From NCBI GenBank assembly GCA_036250225.1, contig JAPZLL010000008.1, positions 372,001 to 436,000 on the forward strand: 64,000 bases of DNA, given 5' to 3'. Under the pieces are notes generated by a model. It was not told where the DNA came from, searched no databases, and worked only from the letters and a program-made list of their open reading frames with translations. Below are positions 1 through 10,100 of the stretch, one piece after another. Position numbers and translations under genes: made by a program. The stretch is from Cercophora sp. LCS_1 (Eukaryota > Ascomycota > Sordariomycetes > Sordariales > Lasiosphaeriaceae). Position 1 is the stretch's first letter, and each line of letters begins with the position of its first letter.

Positions 1-305
1 CTGGACAATTGCAACAAGCCCTTCACCCAGCTTGGCAATCTTAAGGTCTCACGACACCCGTCGACCATGCAGACCAGGGAGCTTACTTGTTCTTAGTCAC
101 ATCAAAACAAATTCCACATCAATACCATCCGGATCTTGACCACAAAGTTTCGTTCGGTAGTTACACCACGGCTACAGAGGACGAAAAGGACCTGTGGGAG
201 TGCTTCATCACGCTCTACAAAAACAGCAACAAGGGCATCAAGGGACGCGGAAAGGGCCACAAGGTGGCTGTATCGACACGTTCCCGTGTCTTCAGTCTCC
301 CCTGA
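1..305 (+). pseudogene. 3' end of an AZF1-like C2H2 zinc-finger transcription factor, frameshifted
   Basis: The first 45 bases encode the front half of a C2H2 finger (CNKPFTQLGNLK). A 51-bp intron with a weak donor (46-96, ending TTCTTAG) is followed by SHQNKFH at 97, which supplies the finger histidines. This finger layout and the later tail LYKNSNKGIKGRGK are, from memory, hallmarks of fungal AZF1-type regulators. The reading frame from 97 runs on through KFRSVV, but the conserved tail (TEDEKDLWE onward, stop at 303-305) is in another frame. The frame therefore changes between about 148 and 177, and no plausible intron covers the shift because the available GT-AG pair is about 26 bp apart. 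I infer a broken or mis-sequenced gene. The 5' part lies outside the window, so I cannot tell whether the rest is intact. Confidence 0.6.
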
Positions 306-594
306 CCCACGGCCTCCCACTCTCGCACGACCCCATTTTCTACTTCCCCCACTTAGCCACCCAGCCGCACCAGTACTTAACTTGTGGGGCAGCTCACCGT
401 CAGGAAATTGCCCCATATTTGGTTTCTCAAAAGTTCCGCAACCGCTGCTGATCCTTTGCCTTTGCCTTTGCTAGTTAGTGAGCAATTGTTTCGTTTTCTT
501 TTTTGGCCTGTTTTAGCCGAACCACAACATCACCGTTCCCCGCATGCGATGCAAACAGACGGAAAGCATGTCAATTGCTTCCGTTGCATGTGCA
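306..594. other. intergenic, nothing recognised
   Basis: This short stretch lies between two convergent 3' ends. It is pyrimidine-rich around 440-520. I see no gene, repeat or RNA in it. Confidence 0.5.
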
Positions 595-1785
595 TCAGTC
601 CCTGACACTGAGTTCCTCGGTGTGAATCTTGGCGGGTCTGCAACCCGGTCGCAACGTCGGCCCAACAAGCAAGAACGGCCGATTACTGATGGTCTGCACC
701 GTCATGTCGCACACTTGAAAAAGATTGATGCCGGGGGTCATCGGCACTCCATAACCTTGGAATCCCTTGGTGACCAAAATCTCATCATCCTCTCCAACCT
801 CGACCTCGTTCATCACAGCTTCGCCTCCAGTTCGAGCAGCGATCCAGTTCTCCTGCTGGAATTGAAGCAGATTGACGGGCGACTCAAATGTGGTTCCAAA
901 CCAAGCATATGACTTCTGGCCGATTTGCCCACCCTCCAGGACGAGATGACCTGCTTCGTCGATGTGGAATGACGCGGCCATTGACTCATACCCCTGTGCA
1001 TAGACATACTCGTAGCCGCCGTTAGAGCCGACAGCGGCGAGGTATTGCTTGTTATTGGTATCCCGCTTGTTGGTGCCGATGTTGGACTCGTCGTTAACAA
1101 TAATGCGGAAGGCGGATATGGTCGGCCCCGGGGCGTCCTCAGTCGTCGTGGTCGTGGTTACCACCGAGTTCGTCACAGTTGTGTCGGTAGTGGTTGTGGT
1201 GACAGTGGTCGTGATGTCGGTCGACACCGACTCGACGGTCAGGGTGCTGACGAGCACCTCAGTCGATTCCGGAGCGGTTGCAGTGGCCGTTGAGGTCGTT
1301 GTGCCCGCCTTCGCACCGCCGCATTTGTTAAGGGGGATGCATTTGCAGGCGCTGGAAAGAGCGGAAGGCTGGTGCAACGCGACGAGCATGTCAGAGAATC
1401 CCATGGTCATCGTTCCGGGAGCTCGGAGCTCTAAGTCTTGAAAGGTCTGCACGCTCGTCGAGAAGATGGTTGTTTCCGTGGATGTGATGACGGCGGTGGA
1501 GACATCGACGACGGTGCTGGACTCGACGATGACTGTGGTGACGGTCTCCGTGGAAAGGACGGTCTCGACGGGGGTCACGGTGCTGACGTAGGTGACTTCG
1601 ACAGAGGGCTGGACATCCAAATACCCGCGGCAGAAATTCCGGGCTTCATGGCGCTGCCCAGGAGTTCGCAAAGTATCCAGAAGGTTGTCGGCGACGCATC
1701 CCAGCGGAAGTGGGCGACCACCGCTACCACCTGTTAGGACGGCAGACGAAAGCCCAGCGAGGGCAGAGAGCAAAAGCAGGCTCAT
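595..1785 (-). CDS. secreted Thr/Ser-rich fungal protein of unknown function
   Basis: The 396-aa frame has no introns. The chosen start, at 1785, begins MSLLLLSALAGLSSAV, a clear signal peptide. An upstream in-frame start at 1926 would bury this peptide behind 47 polar residues. After the signal come a Cys-containing N-terminal part (GCVADN, FCRGYL), a Thr/Val-rich stretch (ETVTTVIVESSTVVDVST), a short SSACKCIP motif, a second Thr-rich linker, and a C-terminal globular region of about 170 residues (FRIIVNDESN to the end) with few cysteines. This N-terminal Cys plus Thr-rich plus C-terminal domain layout is common in secreted or wall-associated fungal proteins. I suspect the tail is a DUF7908-type domain but could not confirm it. 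It is the only apparently intact gene among relics in the first 16 kb. Confidence 0.75.
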   Translation of the reverse strand: MSLLLLSALAGLSSAVLTGGSGGRPLPLGCVADNLLDTLRTPGQRHEARNFCRGYLDVQPSVEVTYVSTVTPVETVLSTETVTTVIVESSTVVDVSTAVITSTETTIFSTSVQTFQDLELRAPGTMTMGFSDMLVALHQPSALSSACKCIPLNKCGGAKAGTTTSTATATAPESTEVLVSTLTVESVSTDITTTVTTTTTDTTVTNSVVTTTTTTEDAPGPTISAFRIIVNDESNIGTNKRDTNNKQYLAAVGSNGGYEYVYAQGYESMAASFHIDEAGHLVLEGGQIGQKSYAWFGTTFESPVNLLQFQQENWIAARTGGEAVMNEVEVGEDDEILVTKGFQGYGVPMTPGINLFQVCDMTVQTISNRPFLLVGPTLRPGCRPAKIHTEELSVRD

Positions 1786-2807
1786 TCCAAACGAGTGTGT
1801 GGAGTGGGCTGAACGAGTGACTGGCGTTGTGAAAACGGAAGGCGCGCCAGAGTGGCTTCCCGTGAGGTAGCGGGCAACGGCGCGCCTTTGTAACAATCCG
1901 TTTTCTCCTTCCTCACGCGCTGCCAAGCAAATGGTTTCTTTTCAAAATGCATGTTTGCTCGTGAGCGAATTCCTCCTGGATGAAATCGATGCTAGCGCTC
2001 AGCTGTGGCGTCAATACAGTCTGTTCTAGATCCAACAACGAGCTGAAGACCCTTGCCATGTTTTCCTGCTTTGGCGCCTCATTTCCGGTCCGCACCCCGC
2101 AGCATCCGTTTGCGCCGCACCCAGCATACCTCCGAACGTCGAACGATTGGAACCGGGGAATTTGCACGCAGTAATGCGACCCCGGAATCCCGACCGAGAC
2201 GACCACCCGAAGTCCCGAACGTTGCAGCAAACCGACAGTCGCGGGCAACCGAGCCAACACCACCGAGCCGGAACAGACGCTGAGCAGTTGAACCTATCCC
2301 CTTTCCACTTTGGATCTAGTACGGCACATAACTACCGAACGAGATACCTGCTTCGATGGCGATCATGTTCCATTCGCCACAGTCTTGGAGGGGAGGGGGA
2401 ATAGCGATGAGGGATGCGGGAGGGGGCTGTGATGCCGAAGTCATTCCTGTTGACTAGATAGCTGATTATTATCGGACCTAGAACCACCCAACGCGCCTCG
2501 CCCCGATGACGTCCGTCGTGACACCAGTCCCGAGTTGAACCAGAGGGAAAAGCACCATCAAGGGAACGGGAAGACTACCAATTTGCTCGGTAGATGCAGC
2601 CGACCACCAACCCCAAGCTGTGGCTTTTTCGATCCTTCTCAGGGGTCAGCATGGAACCCCTGAAACCCAAGCAATGGCCACCGGAACCCGAATGCGATTC
2701 CCTTGGACTTTTAGCGCCCTTAATTTCTGCTTTCTGCGCGTCTCCAACAAACCCTTCAACGTCTCCGTCACGACTTTCTGTCGTCAGCATTTCGGTTCAA
2801 TGTCAAC
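1786..2807. other. intergenic, upstream regions of two divergent genes
   Basis: About 1 kb lies between the secreted-protein gene and the membrane-protein relic. Only short unsupported frames occur here. I recognised no RNA gene or repeat. Confidence 0.4.
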
Positions 2808-3576
2808 ATGGCGACCAACTTGTCGGTGTACAACGGCTTATGGCTCGACTATTCACAGCAAGGAGTCGACAAGCTCGTCCTGACTCTGCCGCTGCAATGG
2901 GGCAACGTCCTCATTTTGGCGCTGGCCCTTCTCGTGTCACTGGCGGGTGGCACAACGTGGAGGATCTTTGCCTACATTTACCACCAACCCCGCATCCGGC
3001 ACGCAACGCGATCCGACCCTTTTCAGCAGCAAGTCCAAACGCTTCTTCGAAACAATGGCACACCATTATCCGCAGTGGTTGATTCCTTCTGGTTATTCTC
3101 CGCATGGGCACAAACACCGTACCCAGCGCTTCGAACACTCCTTCCTACCGGTCTTGTGGCAGGGTTGATCATCGTTGTCTTTGGCCTTTTCAGTGTTTTT
3201 GTCTCCGCCATTGCAACCCAGAGCGAGGCCGGTGTAGTTGTCGTAGCTCAACCGAGTGAAAACTGCAGGGGATGAGAGTTCAACTGGGCGGCCGTCAAAG
3301 CGGAAGATGTAATGCCTACGAACTTCGATACCTTTCGGACAAGGGTCGACAACACACAGAGCGCCCGCACTTATACGAACTGGTTTTATTCCCGAGGAAA
3401 ACAGTCCTTGGCTGTAGCTAATAGCATGTTCCCAAGGCAACGTCTCGACTATAATATCTCATCCGGACCATACCCCTTCCTAAGCAACAGTAGGTGCCTC
3501 TCCAACAACACTTCCACTACAAACACAACCATGGTCCTCAATACCGGGATAATAGATTCCCACTTTCACCTCAATA

Positions 3577-4092
3577 TGTCACGACCCAAGTCATGACCTC
3601 AAGGAGGGCGCACGGGCCACGGTATGACACCAATCAGAGAAGCACAGGGCGCGGGGACCCACGAGCCCCGAGAGGACCAATCACGATGGACCCGGCGGTG
3701 TTGGACCCGGGCCTCGGGTCCAACGGACTCGGGTCCAACCCCGGACCAGTCGCGATGGACCCGGCGGTGTTGGACCCGAGCCTCGGGTCCAACAGGCTCG
3801 GGATCGCGGACCAGACTCCATGTATATAGATACGATGGTTGTGCCCACAACTGTGTGAGGACTCTTGGATCCTCACGCTAGCAATACATTGTTCTTGAGC
3901 ATCGCTCAGTGAGACCCATCGTCCGGGACTTTGGAGTCTACGTTCTGCTTGACAGTGTATCACCCTTCGAGAGTTGCCCTAGCCTTCACTCAGTCACCTT
4001 GCACCCACCCTACCTAGAGCATTGGACCCTGTCCGCTCTTACGATCTGTCTTTACCAGGAGCACCTCGGTGTACCTGGAGCAGGCCGTAACA
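3577..4092 (+). mobile_element. solo LTR A (516 bp) with 5-bp target duplication
   Basis: The element starts TGTCACGACCC and ends GGCCGTAACA, so it has TG...CA ends. It is flanked by the direct repeat CAATA (3572-3576 and 4093-4097). Removing the element and one CAATA rejoins the host coding frame exactly (aat-atc-aac). A TATATA box lies near 3823. It is about 80-90% similar by eye to LTR C over the R/U5 part (from TATATAGATACGAT to the end). No retrotransposon coding sequence adjoins it, so it is a solo LTR left by recombination between two LTRs. The 5-bp duplication fits an LTR retrotransposon; gypsy versus copia cannot be decided here. Confidence 0.85.
3685..3822 (+). repeat. two tandem 69-bp repeats in the U3 region of LTR A
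   Basis: Each unit starts GATGGACCCGGCGGTGTTGG and is followed by a CCTCGGGTCCAAC segment. The units start at 3685 and 3754. The second degenerates at its 3' end. They lie upstream of the TATA-like sequence, where promoter or enhancer modules of an LTR would sit. Confidence 0.7.
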
Positions 4093-4612
4093 CAATATCA
4101 ACACACCACCTTAGGACCGCTCGGATATTCGCCACCGCATGGCCTGCTCTCCCATCGACACCTCAGATATGGCCAAATTTGTCAGTTCAAAGGACAGTTA
4201 CATAACATTTAACATATCTACTACCACTAATACTTGTTACGGCCTGCTCCAAGTACACTGGAGTGAGCTTGGCAAAGACAGATCGTAAGAGCGGACAAGG
4301 TCCAATGCTCTAGGTAGGGGTACAAGATGACTGAGTAAAGGCTAGTACAACTCTCGAGGGGGTACACTGTCAAACAGAACGTAGACTCCAAGGTCCCGGA
4401 CAATGGGTCTCACTAAACAGTGCTCAAGAACAATATATTACTAGCGTAAGGATTTAAAAGTCCTTACACAGTTGTGGGCACAACTACTATATCTATTGGC
4501 TTGGGGTAGCGCCGAGGCGCTGGTGCACCGGCGCAGGGCGGCCGTTTCTGGGACCCCTGAACCCCTGAATCACGTGGTAGCCTGTGCACCACCACAGCCG
4601 TCAAAACCTTCA

Positions 4613-5117
4613 TGTCACGACCCAAGTCATGACCTCAAGGAGGGAGCACGGACCAACCTCAAGCACCAATCAGCGTAGCCCAGAGCACAGCGCTCCGCCA
4701 GGCCCCAGTGGAACCAATGAGAGAAGACCCGAGCGAAGGAACACCCGGGTCCGAGGACGGCCAGTAAGAATGGACCCGGAGCAAGAAAACCTCGGGACCA
4801 CAGGTCCCGAGGAAGGAAAACCCCGGGTCCAGGAAAACACTGCAAGTATATAGATACGATAGTTGTGCCCACAACTGTGTGAGGACTCTTGGATCCTCAC
4901 GCTAGCAATACATTGTTCTTGAGCATCGCTCAGTGAGACCCATCGTCCGGGACCTTGGAGTCTACGATCTGCTTGACAGTGTATCACCCCTCGAGAGTTG
5001 TCCTAGCCTTCACTCAGTCACCTTGCACCCTCCCTACCTAGAGCATTGGACCCTGTCCGCTCTTACGATCTGTCTTTACCAAGTCCTCCCCTGGAGCACT
5101 TGGAGCAGGCCGTAACA
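4613..5117 (+). mobile_element. solo LTR C (505 bp) inserted in the MITE-like element
   Basis: The element starts TGTCACGACCC and ends GGCCGTAACA, flanked by the direct repeat CTTCA (4608-4612 and 5118-5122). It belongs to the same family and orientation as LTR A, with a TATATAG box near 4848. Its U3 differs from that of LTR A (different ACCAATCA/ACCAATGA modules), so it is a separate insertion and not the partner LTR of a full element. It is the innermost, hence youngest, of the nested insertions. Confidence 0.85.
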
Positions 5118-5186
5118 CTTCATCACGCGCGCCGCGCGCGTCTCTGTACTTAGGAGGTCATTATCGTCACCCCCAAAAGCCACCAC

Positions 5187-5211
5187 CAACAGTGGCCTAC
5201 GGCCACTGTTG
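5187..5211. repeat. perfect hairpin, 11-bp stem and 3-nt loop
   Basis: CAACAGTGGCC (5187-5197) and its exact reverse complement (5201-5211) flank the loop TAC. It lies within the MITE-like element and could fold on either strand. Confidence 0.8.
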
Positions 5212-5308
5212 CTTTCTTGTGTGTCCTGTTTGTTTTGTGTGAGCTACCATCCCCATTTCACTATATACCTATCTAGTTCCCTGGTCCCGGGCCCCGAGGC
5301 CTACACAG

Positions 5309-5460
5309 CCGGGACCTAGGACCTTCCTTATTGGCCAGAGGTCCCGGGTCCCGGGCTTCCTGGCGCCGGGACCTGGGACCCTCCTGATTGGTCCGAGGTC
5401 CCGGGTCCCGAGCCTTCCACCGCCGGGACCTGGGACTCTTTTGATTGGTCCCGCGGGGCT
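5309..5460 (-). repeat. 57-bp tandem repeats in the U3 region of LTR B
   Basis: Units beginning CCGGGACCT(A/G)GG on the plus strand start at 5309, 5366 and 5423, a period of 57 bp; the third is partial. Each includes an ATTGG (CCAAT on the LTR strand) near its middle, so the array repeats a CCAAT-containing module upstream of the LTR promoter. Confidence 0.7.
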
Positions 5461-6515
5461 TGTGGGTCGTTGCACCCCGGGCCCAGTAATTGGTGCTCCA
5501 TGGTTGGTCCGTGCTCCCTCCTTGAGGTCATGACCACTAGTGGACCGGCGCCGCTCACCAACTCGTCTGGCCCAAAAACCTCACCGACAGGGAGGACTGC
5601 AACGTCACAGTATGCTGCGTCTCTCAGAATTCAGTCTGCTATTCCAAACCGATCTATAACCCTCTCTTCTTAGCCAACGGAACCAACTTCTCGGATCTGT
5701 TCTACTACAGCAACAACCATATAAACTTTCTTGCTTGTAAACAATAGGTCCAGTTCTGCAATCCAGTTGATAATAAATGTACCAAGCTCACACACATAGC
5801 GGAGGCCTTCAACGAGTCTTATGCTCATCTAGACCTCAATCCCAACCAATTCACCGCCATTAAGCACTCCGCCCTACTCTTAGGTTTAACAAATGTGGCA
5901 ACAATAGGTCTTACTACACTAGACGCGTCAGCTCTGATTGCACGGGAATCCATCTTTGCCGATACATATTCGCTGCATCCAGAGCCAGATTACTGGAAAA
6001 AAGAGGTACAGCTTTGGTTCGAAACAAAGCTTGCGCTCTTGCAGGCGCATATCATGCGGTTCCTGGATCGCATTAACAAGACAAGTCCGGTCTACGAACG
6101 CACGCTACTGTACCAGCTGTATGACAGTATGCCGCCCGGGCCGGAGAAGGACGCCGTGTATACGAATTGCCACAACATGCGCATCACAACAACGGGTCAA
6201 TATCAGAATTTTAGGTTTTGGGCAGTCTTGTTGATCGTCCTGTTTTGCGCTGCGGTCATCTTGCTGAGCCTGTGTCTTGGCGCGGTCATGCGGATCATCA
6301 GGAGGTATTGGGTCACCACAGAGGGACAGATGCGGGAGCTCGCAAGGGATTTGGACAGTCAGTACTGGCTGTTGAGGATGGCGCTCGAGGGTGTAGGCGT
6401 TGGACCGTGGAGGAGGGGTGGCAGTAAGATGGACTCGACTATTCCCGTGGTGGATCATTTGCAGTCGATGGGGTCGCCGATGGCGGGATACCAGACCGAC
6501 GAGTTTTACAAGTGA

Positions 6516-7176
6516 GAGACTCTCGGGTTTCGTGGTCGCCAGTGGTCCAGGGTGGATGGCATCGAGCGAGGAAAGATTACCTGGTCCCATGTCAGTCCGC
6601 GCATCACTTCACCGATGGAATGCAAACAGACGGCCGATAACCATGCTTTTTCCCTTGGCTCATCGAACTCCGACATGAAGGCTCGACCTATGGGATTGCG
6701 ACAAAGTGGAGGACGAGGCTCTGTTATCTCAGACTTCGCGCCATACCACTCTTGGTTCCGTTGGGGTAGGACAGACATCAGTGGCGCCCAGTAACATTAC
6801 ATTTTCTGCTTATCACCGCGGCCTTTTCTTCAGTCATCCACCTGCTCAATGCCCCTTCCTGGCTGAAGACATACATGACTTACTCCTCTTCACTGACTCC
6901 ATTGGTGCCCGCTTTCACATTTGTCGAGCTCAGAAAACTTGCGGCGGCCACACGGCACGACCGTCTCAGTTTGCGTGTCAACAGAAGCTTTCGTCGCCTC
7001 CGAAGCTCAGGCTCCTCAGTCGTCTTGAATTACTCCCTCGACCTACATATTCCCCCAATAGTTGCAAGCAACATTGTACAATCTTGACGGCCCAAACACT
7101 CTTCAAACGCTTGCACTACAATTCACCTCTTCATTTAAAGCTACATTGATTGCAAGAAACCCTCTGGGTCTTGAAC
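6516..7176. other. intergenic between two relic genes
   Basis: The stretch contains only short frames. It presumably held the terminator of the membrane-protein gene and the promoter of the next gene. Nothing specific was recognised. Confidence 0.4.
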
Positions 7177-10100
7177 ATGAGCCAGGAAACCGGCGTGCCA
7201 CCGGCGCAACACGGGCCACCAGCGGCCGATTCACCTAGAGGAACCGGACCAAGAGGATCATTGCAGCAGTATCACATCATCAACCCAACGGAGCCGGTCG
7301 TCGACAGACATGCCATCGACATCATCGTTGTCCATTTGGATGAACGACCAGTCAAACAAGATGGTGACCAGAAGATGGGCACGCCAAAAATCGGTAGAAG
7401 GTTGGGTGGTGCCGGCCCCATACCTTCTCGGGAGCCCGCGCCCGGGTCCTCAAAGTCTGGCAGGCCGGGAGGGCGAGAAGGACAGGATGGAAAAGGTACC
7501 ACCAAGGGAAAGCCTGTTGCAGATGAGGGGCAGGTCGGAAAAGACGGCTCCAAGGACACACCCGGTGCAGAAATGGGGCAAGGCGGAGAAAACACCACCA
7601 ACTCCAGGGGTAAACATGTTGAAACCGCGGTTGCACCATTGGGCACCAATGCTGGGGAATTGATAGTATCCGAAGCCGGTCAGAAGAAACCCAAGAAGGA
7701 GCAGCAGGACGCCATTCAACGGGCACTAGGGGTCCCAGTTGCGCGGGTTGATGGATTCAGGCTTTGCGTGACGTGGAGGGACAAGACAGACATGCAGTTC
7801 TCTGTCCTCGCCTAGGAGCTCGGCAAAATGGTGGAGGAATGGACAAGTGTCGATCAAACTCGCACCACCATTTTTCTTTGCCATGGGTATGGCTGCGCCC
7901 TGGTTGCCAAAATGTTCACTGAGGAGGAGGAATCTGAGGTCCCCGTTGGGGACAAGCCGGCAGAGAAATGGACGGATACCCTTCTTCAACGAACGGCGGC
8001 CATCTGCTTGTTCGATCCTCCTGCCGGGACGGAAGCGATCGGGCATCTCAAGGAACGGGCAGCCAGCAAGCTCAACGTCGACGGTGAAGATCCGATATTC
8101 CACGACAAAAGCATCAAACCCCCTCTTTGGGAGCGGTTTTGGGATCGAATTGCCGCAAGCAATCAGCGTCAAGTGGTTACAAGCATCATCTTGCGGATCT
8201 ATAAGCCTCCGACGATGGACACAAAGGACCAAGCGGTACGTGGTGCAGGCGGCGCTCATCCTCAGACCAAAGAGGAGTTTCGCGATGAGGAGCGTGGCTT
8301 GGAGAAAGAGTCGGGTACTCTTCCCGCGGACAACGCCAACGATCAAGAGAAAGCCGGAGATGCAGGTGCGGTACAGCCTGACCCCGCGCCAGCTCTCGAG
8401 GGACTTGTCGATAAAATCCTGTTGGGGTCCCGCGACTTCGACCTGCCCGAGCAGTTCCTCAGTCCTCAGGACCCCGAGTTGAAGACGATGATGGCAGAAC
8501 TTCTGCCGAAGGCCATCATGAAGCAGCGAGTTTTCAGCGCTATCAATCGCCATGATCATCTCGGGCTGGAAAGTTTGCTTCATGTCAACCGGCAATTGGA
8601 CCTCGGCAAGACCAAGAATCGACAGGGGGAGTCTCCTTTAAAACGAGCCATTCTCAACGGGTCGATCGAGGTGGTGAGGTGCCTTTTGTCGAAACGACGG
8701 GTCGATGTATCCGGCGAGCAAGGACTGGATGCAATCAAGACCGTCGTGGAGAACCCAGACCCAGGCAGTCCGGATGAGCGCTACCAGCGGGATATGATAG
8801 ACCTGCTCCTCAAGTCCGGTGCTGGCGTGCGGACGGGAACGAACTTGGCCAAGTGGGCGAAGGGTCAAGGGCTCGAACCACCACGCACAACAGCCGAGGC
8901 ATGGCAGCTGCTGGAAAGCCCCTCGCCGCTTACGGGGCCGTCTGCAGCAATCCTCATTCAAACCACACCCGATGTCAGGCAACTCGAAGCTATTCGGACA
9001 ACCAAGCTATCTGTCCGTCAGTTCATTGCCGCTGCCGCGGACAAGCCACACTCCTTTGACATGACACAGCTGCCCCTCAATATTCTCTATAATCGGCATG
9101 ACTCGACGACTGAGGGTAACCTCCAACCGGACTGGGCCAGTACTAGGGGGCGAGCAGCTCTGGACGAGGATTTGGGAAATTCGAACCCGAAGCTGAAGAG
9201 TGGGAATAGCGCCATGTGCCGCTGGTACCATATACCATCGAACAATGTGAGTTACTTCCTAGCCAGCTGTTCACCGGGAGATGTCCTGACTATTAATGTG
9301 ATACTGATGCCCAACATCACTGCAGATGACATGGGTCCATGTGAGTAGGCCCGCTCTCGGGATTTGGCTTGTTGTGATCCTTGAAGCTGAAACTGCATTA
9401 TTAGGATCTTTTTGCAAAGCTTGACATTCAGTTTTGGCCTTGGCCACGCAAGTTCAGATCATCCGATCGTCCGCAGTTTGTCCTGACCCCCAGTTTCATC
9501 GTTGGTGAGAATATCCGGACTGACGCCTAAGCAGCGCAGCTTGTATCCGCAATTCACTGAACTTACTCCCTTGACCTGCGAGACCGGTTCGAGCAAAACG
9601 AGGGTCTGGACCATACAGATCCCTTACATTAGCCAGGAGAATCGAGAGATTCAGATGTGGATAAGCGGCATCGTCCAAAAAGTGGAGCGTCGTCATCGTG
9701 ACGCTTGGGGGTTCGATGATTTCGATATATTGACCTCACGAAGACTTCGCAGGGTGGGAGAGTGTCGCCGTCGGGAATTGGTGCAAGAGGTTTTGTTCGG
9801 AACCATCGAACGTTTGGATAGGAATCACGATCGAAGAGCCGCAGGCAAACGAAGCGCGGCGCGCGAAGCAGATGACACTTGGCACACAAAACGGAAAGTG
9901 GTGGACGATCGCCTTCGCCGGTTTCTCGATAAAAGCGGCATCGGTAGCGGATTATTGCGGAGGCTGTTCCGCCCAGAAGCTGAGGGACGGAGACGCCATC
10001 ATCTCGGCTCAACAATGCCACGCTACTTGAAAGAAAGGGTGGATCAGATACAGCCTGGCCTCCTACCTTCCATTGAGGGATATCTTTACACTGAGGATCT

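Larger units (their letters stand above)
4493..5259. mobile_element. small non-coding MITE-like insertion inside LTR B
   Basis: A segment unrelated to the LTR sits between the TATA region and R/U5 of LTR B. It is flanked by the 7-bp direct repeat ACTATAT (4486-4492 and 5260-5266), and the other two LTRs lack it. Excluding LTR C it is about 257 bp. It is GC-rich, with GGGGTAGC near one end and GCTACCATCCCC near the other (partial inverted ends), and it contains an 11-bp perfect hairpin at 5187-5211. It has no coding capacity. Calling it a MITE is inference from size, flanking duplication and structure. Confidence 0.55.
4235..5534 (-). mobile_element. solo LTR B, inverted, interrupted by a MITE-like element and LTR C
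   Basis: Reading the minus strand, U3 begins near 5534 with GTCATGACCTCAAGGAGGG and ends at 4235 with GGCCGTAACA, matching LTRs A and C. Without the inserted 4493-5266 segment it is about 526 bp, the same size as the others. The first 13 bases of the family (TGTCACGACCCAA) are absent at its U3 end. The host sequence ACCACTA occurs on both sides (4223-4229 and 5533-5539) but does not abut canonical TG/CA ends, so the exact borders are uncertain. It interrupts the membrane-protein relic in antisense orientation. Confidence 0.75.
2808..6515 (+). pseudogene. fungal multi-pass membrane protein gene, disrupted by nested transposable elements and stops
   Basis: One coding frame can be followed in pieces. 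The first piece, 2808-3272, starts MATNLSVYNGLWLDYS and contains two hydrophobic spans (around WGNVLILALALLVSLAGG and GLVAGLIIVVFGLFSVFVSA). After a TGA at 3273-3275 the same frame continues to 3576 (PRQRLDYN, IIDSHFHLN). It resumes after a solo LTR at 4098 (INTPP, then TAG 4112-4114, then DIRHRMACSPID to 4229). The last piece is at 5541-6515 with a TAG at 5745-5747; it ends with another hydrophobic pair (FWAVLLIVLFCAAVILLSL) and DEFYK. The layout resembles a widespread fungal family of unknown function with N- and C-terminal membrane segments and an extracellular Cys-rich middle. After LTR B the downstream frame is off by one relative to upstream, so sequence was lost or gained there. I infer a dead gene. 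Confidence 0.75.

Noticed and set aside
1913..2263. 116-codon minus-strand frame upstream of the secreted protein
   Set aside because: There is no family resemblance, it overlaps the promoter of that gene, and its composition is random-looking.
3577..5117. LTR A and LTR C as the two ends of one full-length retrotransposon
   Set aside because: Each has its own different 5-bp target duplication (CAATA and CTTCA), their U3 regions differ, and the DNA between them is host coding sequence, an inverted LTR and a small element, not gag-pol.
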